5,767 nt of DNA from Pseudomonadota bacterium (GTDB lineage Bacteria; Pseudomonadota; Gammaproteobacteria; Burkholderiales; Burkholderiaceae_C), in NCBI GenBank assembly GCA_023396625.1, contig JAEWVY010000106.1:1-5767 (forward strand). The letters run 5' to 3'. Numbering within the stretch: the stretch's first letter is position 1; each line of letters opens with the position of its first letter. The notes under the pieces were generated by a model, which saw nothing but the letters and a program-made list of their open reading frames with translations, made no database searches and had not been told where the DNA came from. Both the position numbers and the translations under genes were made by a program. Positions 5,481 through 5,767 of the stretch are shown in pieces.

Positions 5481-5713
5481 GCAACAAGACCATTGAAGAC
5501 TGCGTTCGCGCCAGTCTGGAGATCTATTTCCGGGATCTGCGCGGCACCGAGCCTGCGGGCATGTACGAGATGCTGGTCAAGGTGGTTGAAAAACCGCTGC
5601 TCGACGTGGTGATGCAGCAAGCCGGGCAGAACCAGTCGCGCGCGGCGCAATGGCTGGGGCTCAACCGCAACACGCTGCGAAAGAAGCTTCTTGAGCACCA
5701 GTTGCTGCAATGA
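5477..5713 (+). CDS. fis: Fis-family nucleoid-associated DNA-binding regulator (short form)
   Basis: The 78-residue protein aligns over its whole length with E. coli Fis from about residue 23 to the end. The core helices include PLLDVVMQQAG (40-50), and the C-terminal helix-turn-helix NQSRAAQWLGLNRNTLRKKL spans 52-71 and is very close to the E. coli motif. Fis dimers bend DNA, activate rRNA promoters and control growth-phase expression. The N-terminal segment that in E. coli forms the mobile beta-hairpin arm needed for Hin/Gin inversion is missing, which is usual for beta-proteobacterial Fis. It overlaps dusB by 4 nt, so translation is probably coupled; a weak GGA lies about 10 nt before the ATG. 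The stop is followed by a small hairpin with a T-run and then purH. A 'Fis-like' paralogue is possible, but the dusB linkage favours Fis proper. Confidence 0.95.
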   Translation: MSNKTIEDCVRASLEIYFRDLRGTEPAGMYEMLVKVVEKPLLDVVMQQAGQNQSRAAQWLGLNRNTLRKKLLEHQLLQ

Positions 5714-5715
5714 GG

Positions 5716-5735
5716 GGCGCGGCACGCCATTTTTT
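5716..5735 (+). terminator. Short hairpin plus T-run between fis and purH, possible attenuator
   Basis: GGCG (5716-5719) pairs with CGCC (5725-5728) across a 5-nt loop, followed by one A and six T (5730-5735). This has the layout of an intrinsic terminator, but the stem is only 4 bp, so it would be weak. It lies just after the fis stop and 15 nt before the purH ATG. It could lower purH transcription relative to dusB-fis or act as a pause site; the T-run could also arise by chance. Confidence 0.35.
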
Positions 5736-5750
5736 ACTTCGACCACCATC

Positions 5751-5767
5751 ATGAATGCACTCCTTTC
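5751..5767 (+). CDS. purH: PurH, AICAR transformylase/IMP cyclohydrolase, 5' end only
   Basis: Only five full codons and two bases are present, reading M-N-A-L-L and then probably S. This matches the usual beta-proteobacterial PurH start (MNALLSVSDK-type), and purH follows fis in many Burkholderiales. PurH carries out the last two steps of IMP synthesis. No Shine-Dalgarno sequence is visible in the 37-nt gap after fis. The assignment rests on gene order plus a very short match, so it is probable rather than proven. The remainder lies beyond the right edge. Confidence 0.75.

Overview
The window is GC-rich (about two thirds G+C by eye) and gene-dense, with short intergenic gaps. It looks like an ordinary chromosomal core region of a beta-proteobacterium, most likely Burkholderiales and probably Comamonadaceae (Acidovorax-like). 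The evidence is the dusB-fis-purH gene order, a short 78-residue Fis, a PurH N-terminus beginning MNALLS, TAAAAT/TACAAT-type -10 boxes in otherwise GC-rich DNA, and the style of the proteins. The taxonomic call is inference from gene content; no rRNA or other marker gene is present.

Layout, left to right. On the minus strand a UbiH/VisC-type FAD monooxygenase gene (491-1609) is followed after 21 nt by dsbC, whose 3' part runs off the left edge (469 to 1). Divergent from them on the plus strand are a MOSC-domain protein of the YcbX/mARC type (1709-2575) and then the translation-factor ATPase gene ychF (2671-3765). A 74-nt AT-rich, palindrome-filled gap separates ychF from the convergent minus-strand membrane-protein gene yqaA (3840-4328). 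Divergent from yqaA is the plus-strand operon dusB (4434-5480), fis (5477-5713, overlapping dusB by 4 nt) and purH (from 5751, only the first five codons plus two bases visible).

How the genes fit together. The dusB-fis-purH cluster joins tRNA dihydrouridylation, nucleoid and rRNA-operon control and purine synthesis, which are all growth-linked. The monooxygenase and DsbC are both redox enzymes, one acting on an aromatic or quinone-like substrate and the other on periplasmic disulfides, but nothing in the sequence shows that they act on a common pathway. MOSC, YchF and YqaA look like independent housekeeping neighbours.

No phage, transposon, CRISPR array, RNA gene or defence system is visible, and I do not see a new multi-gene system. 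The points worth a second look are small: the AT-rich palindromic element between ychF and yqaA, a hairpin plus T-run between fis and purH, two minus-strand genes whose best -10 box predicts an almost leaderless mRNA, a lipobox-like sequence in the DsbC signal peptide, and a divergent central motif in the monooxygenase. All non-coding intervals are under 300 bases; the longest are about 100 bases and are described among the features.
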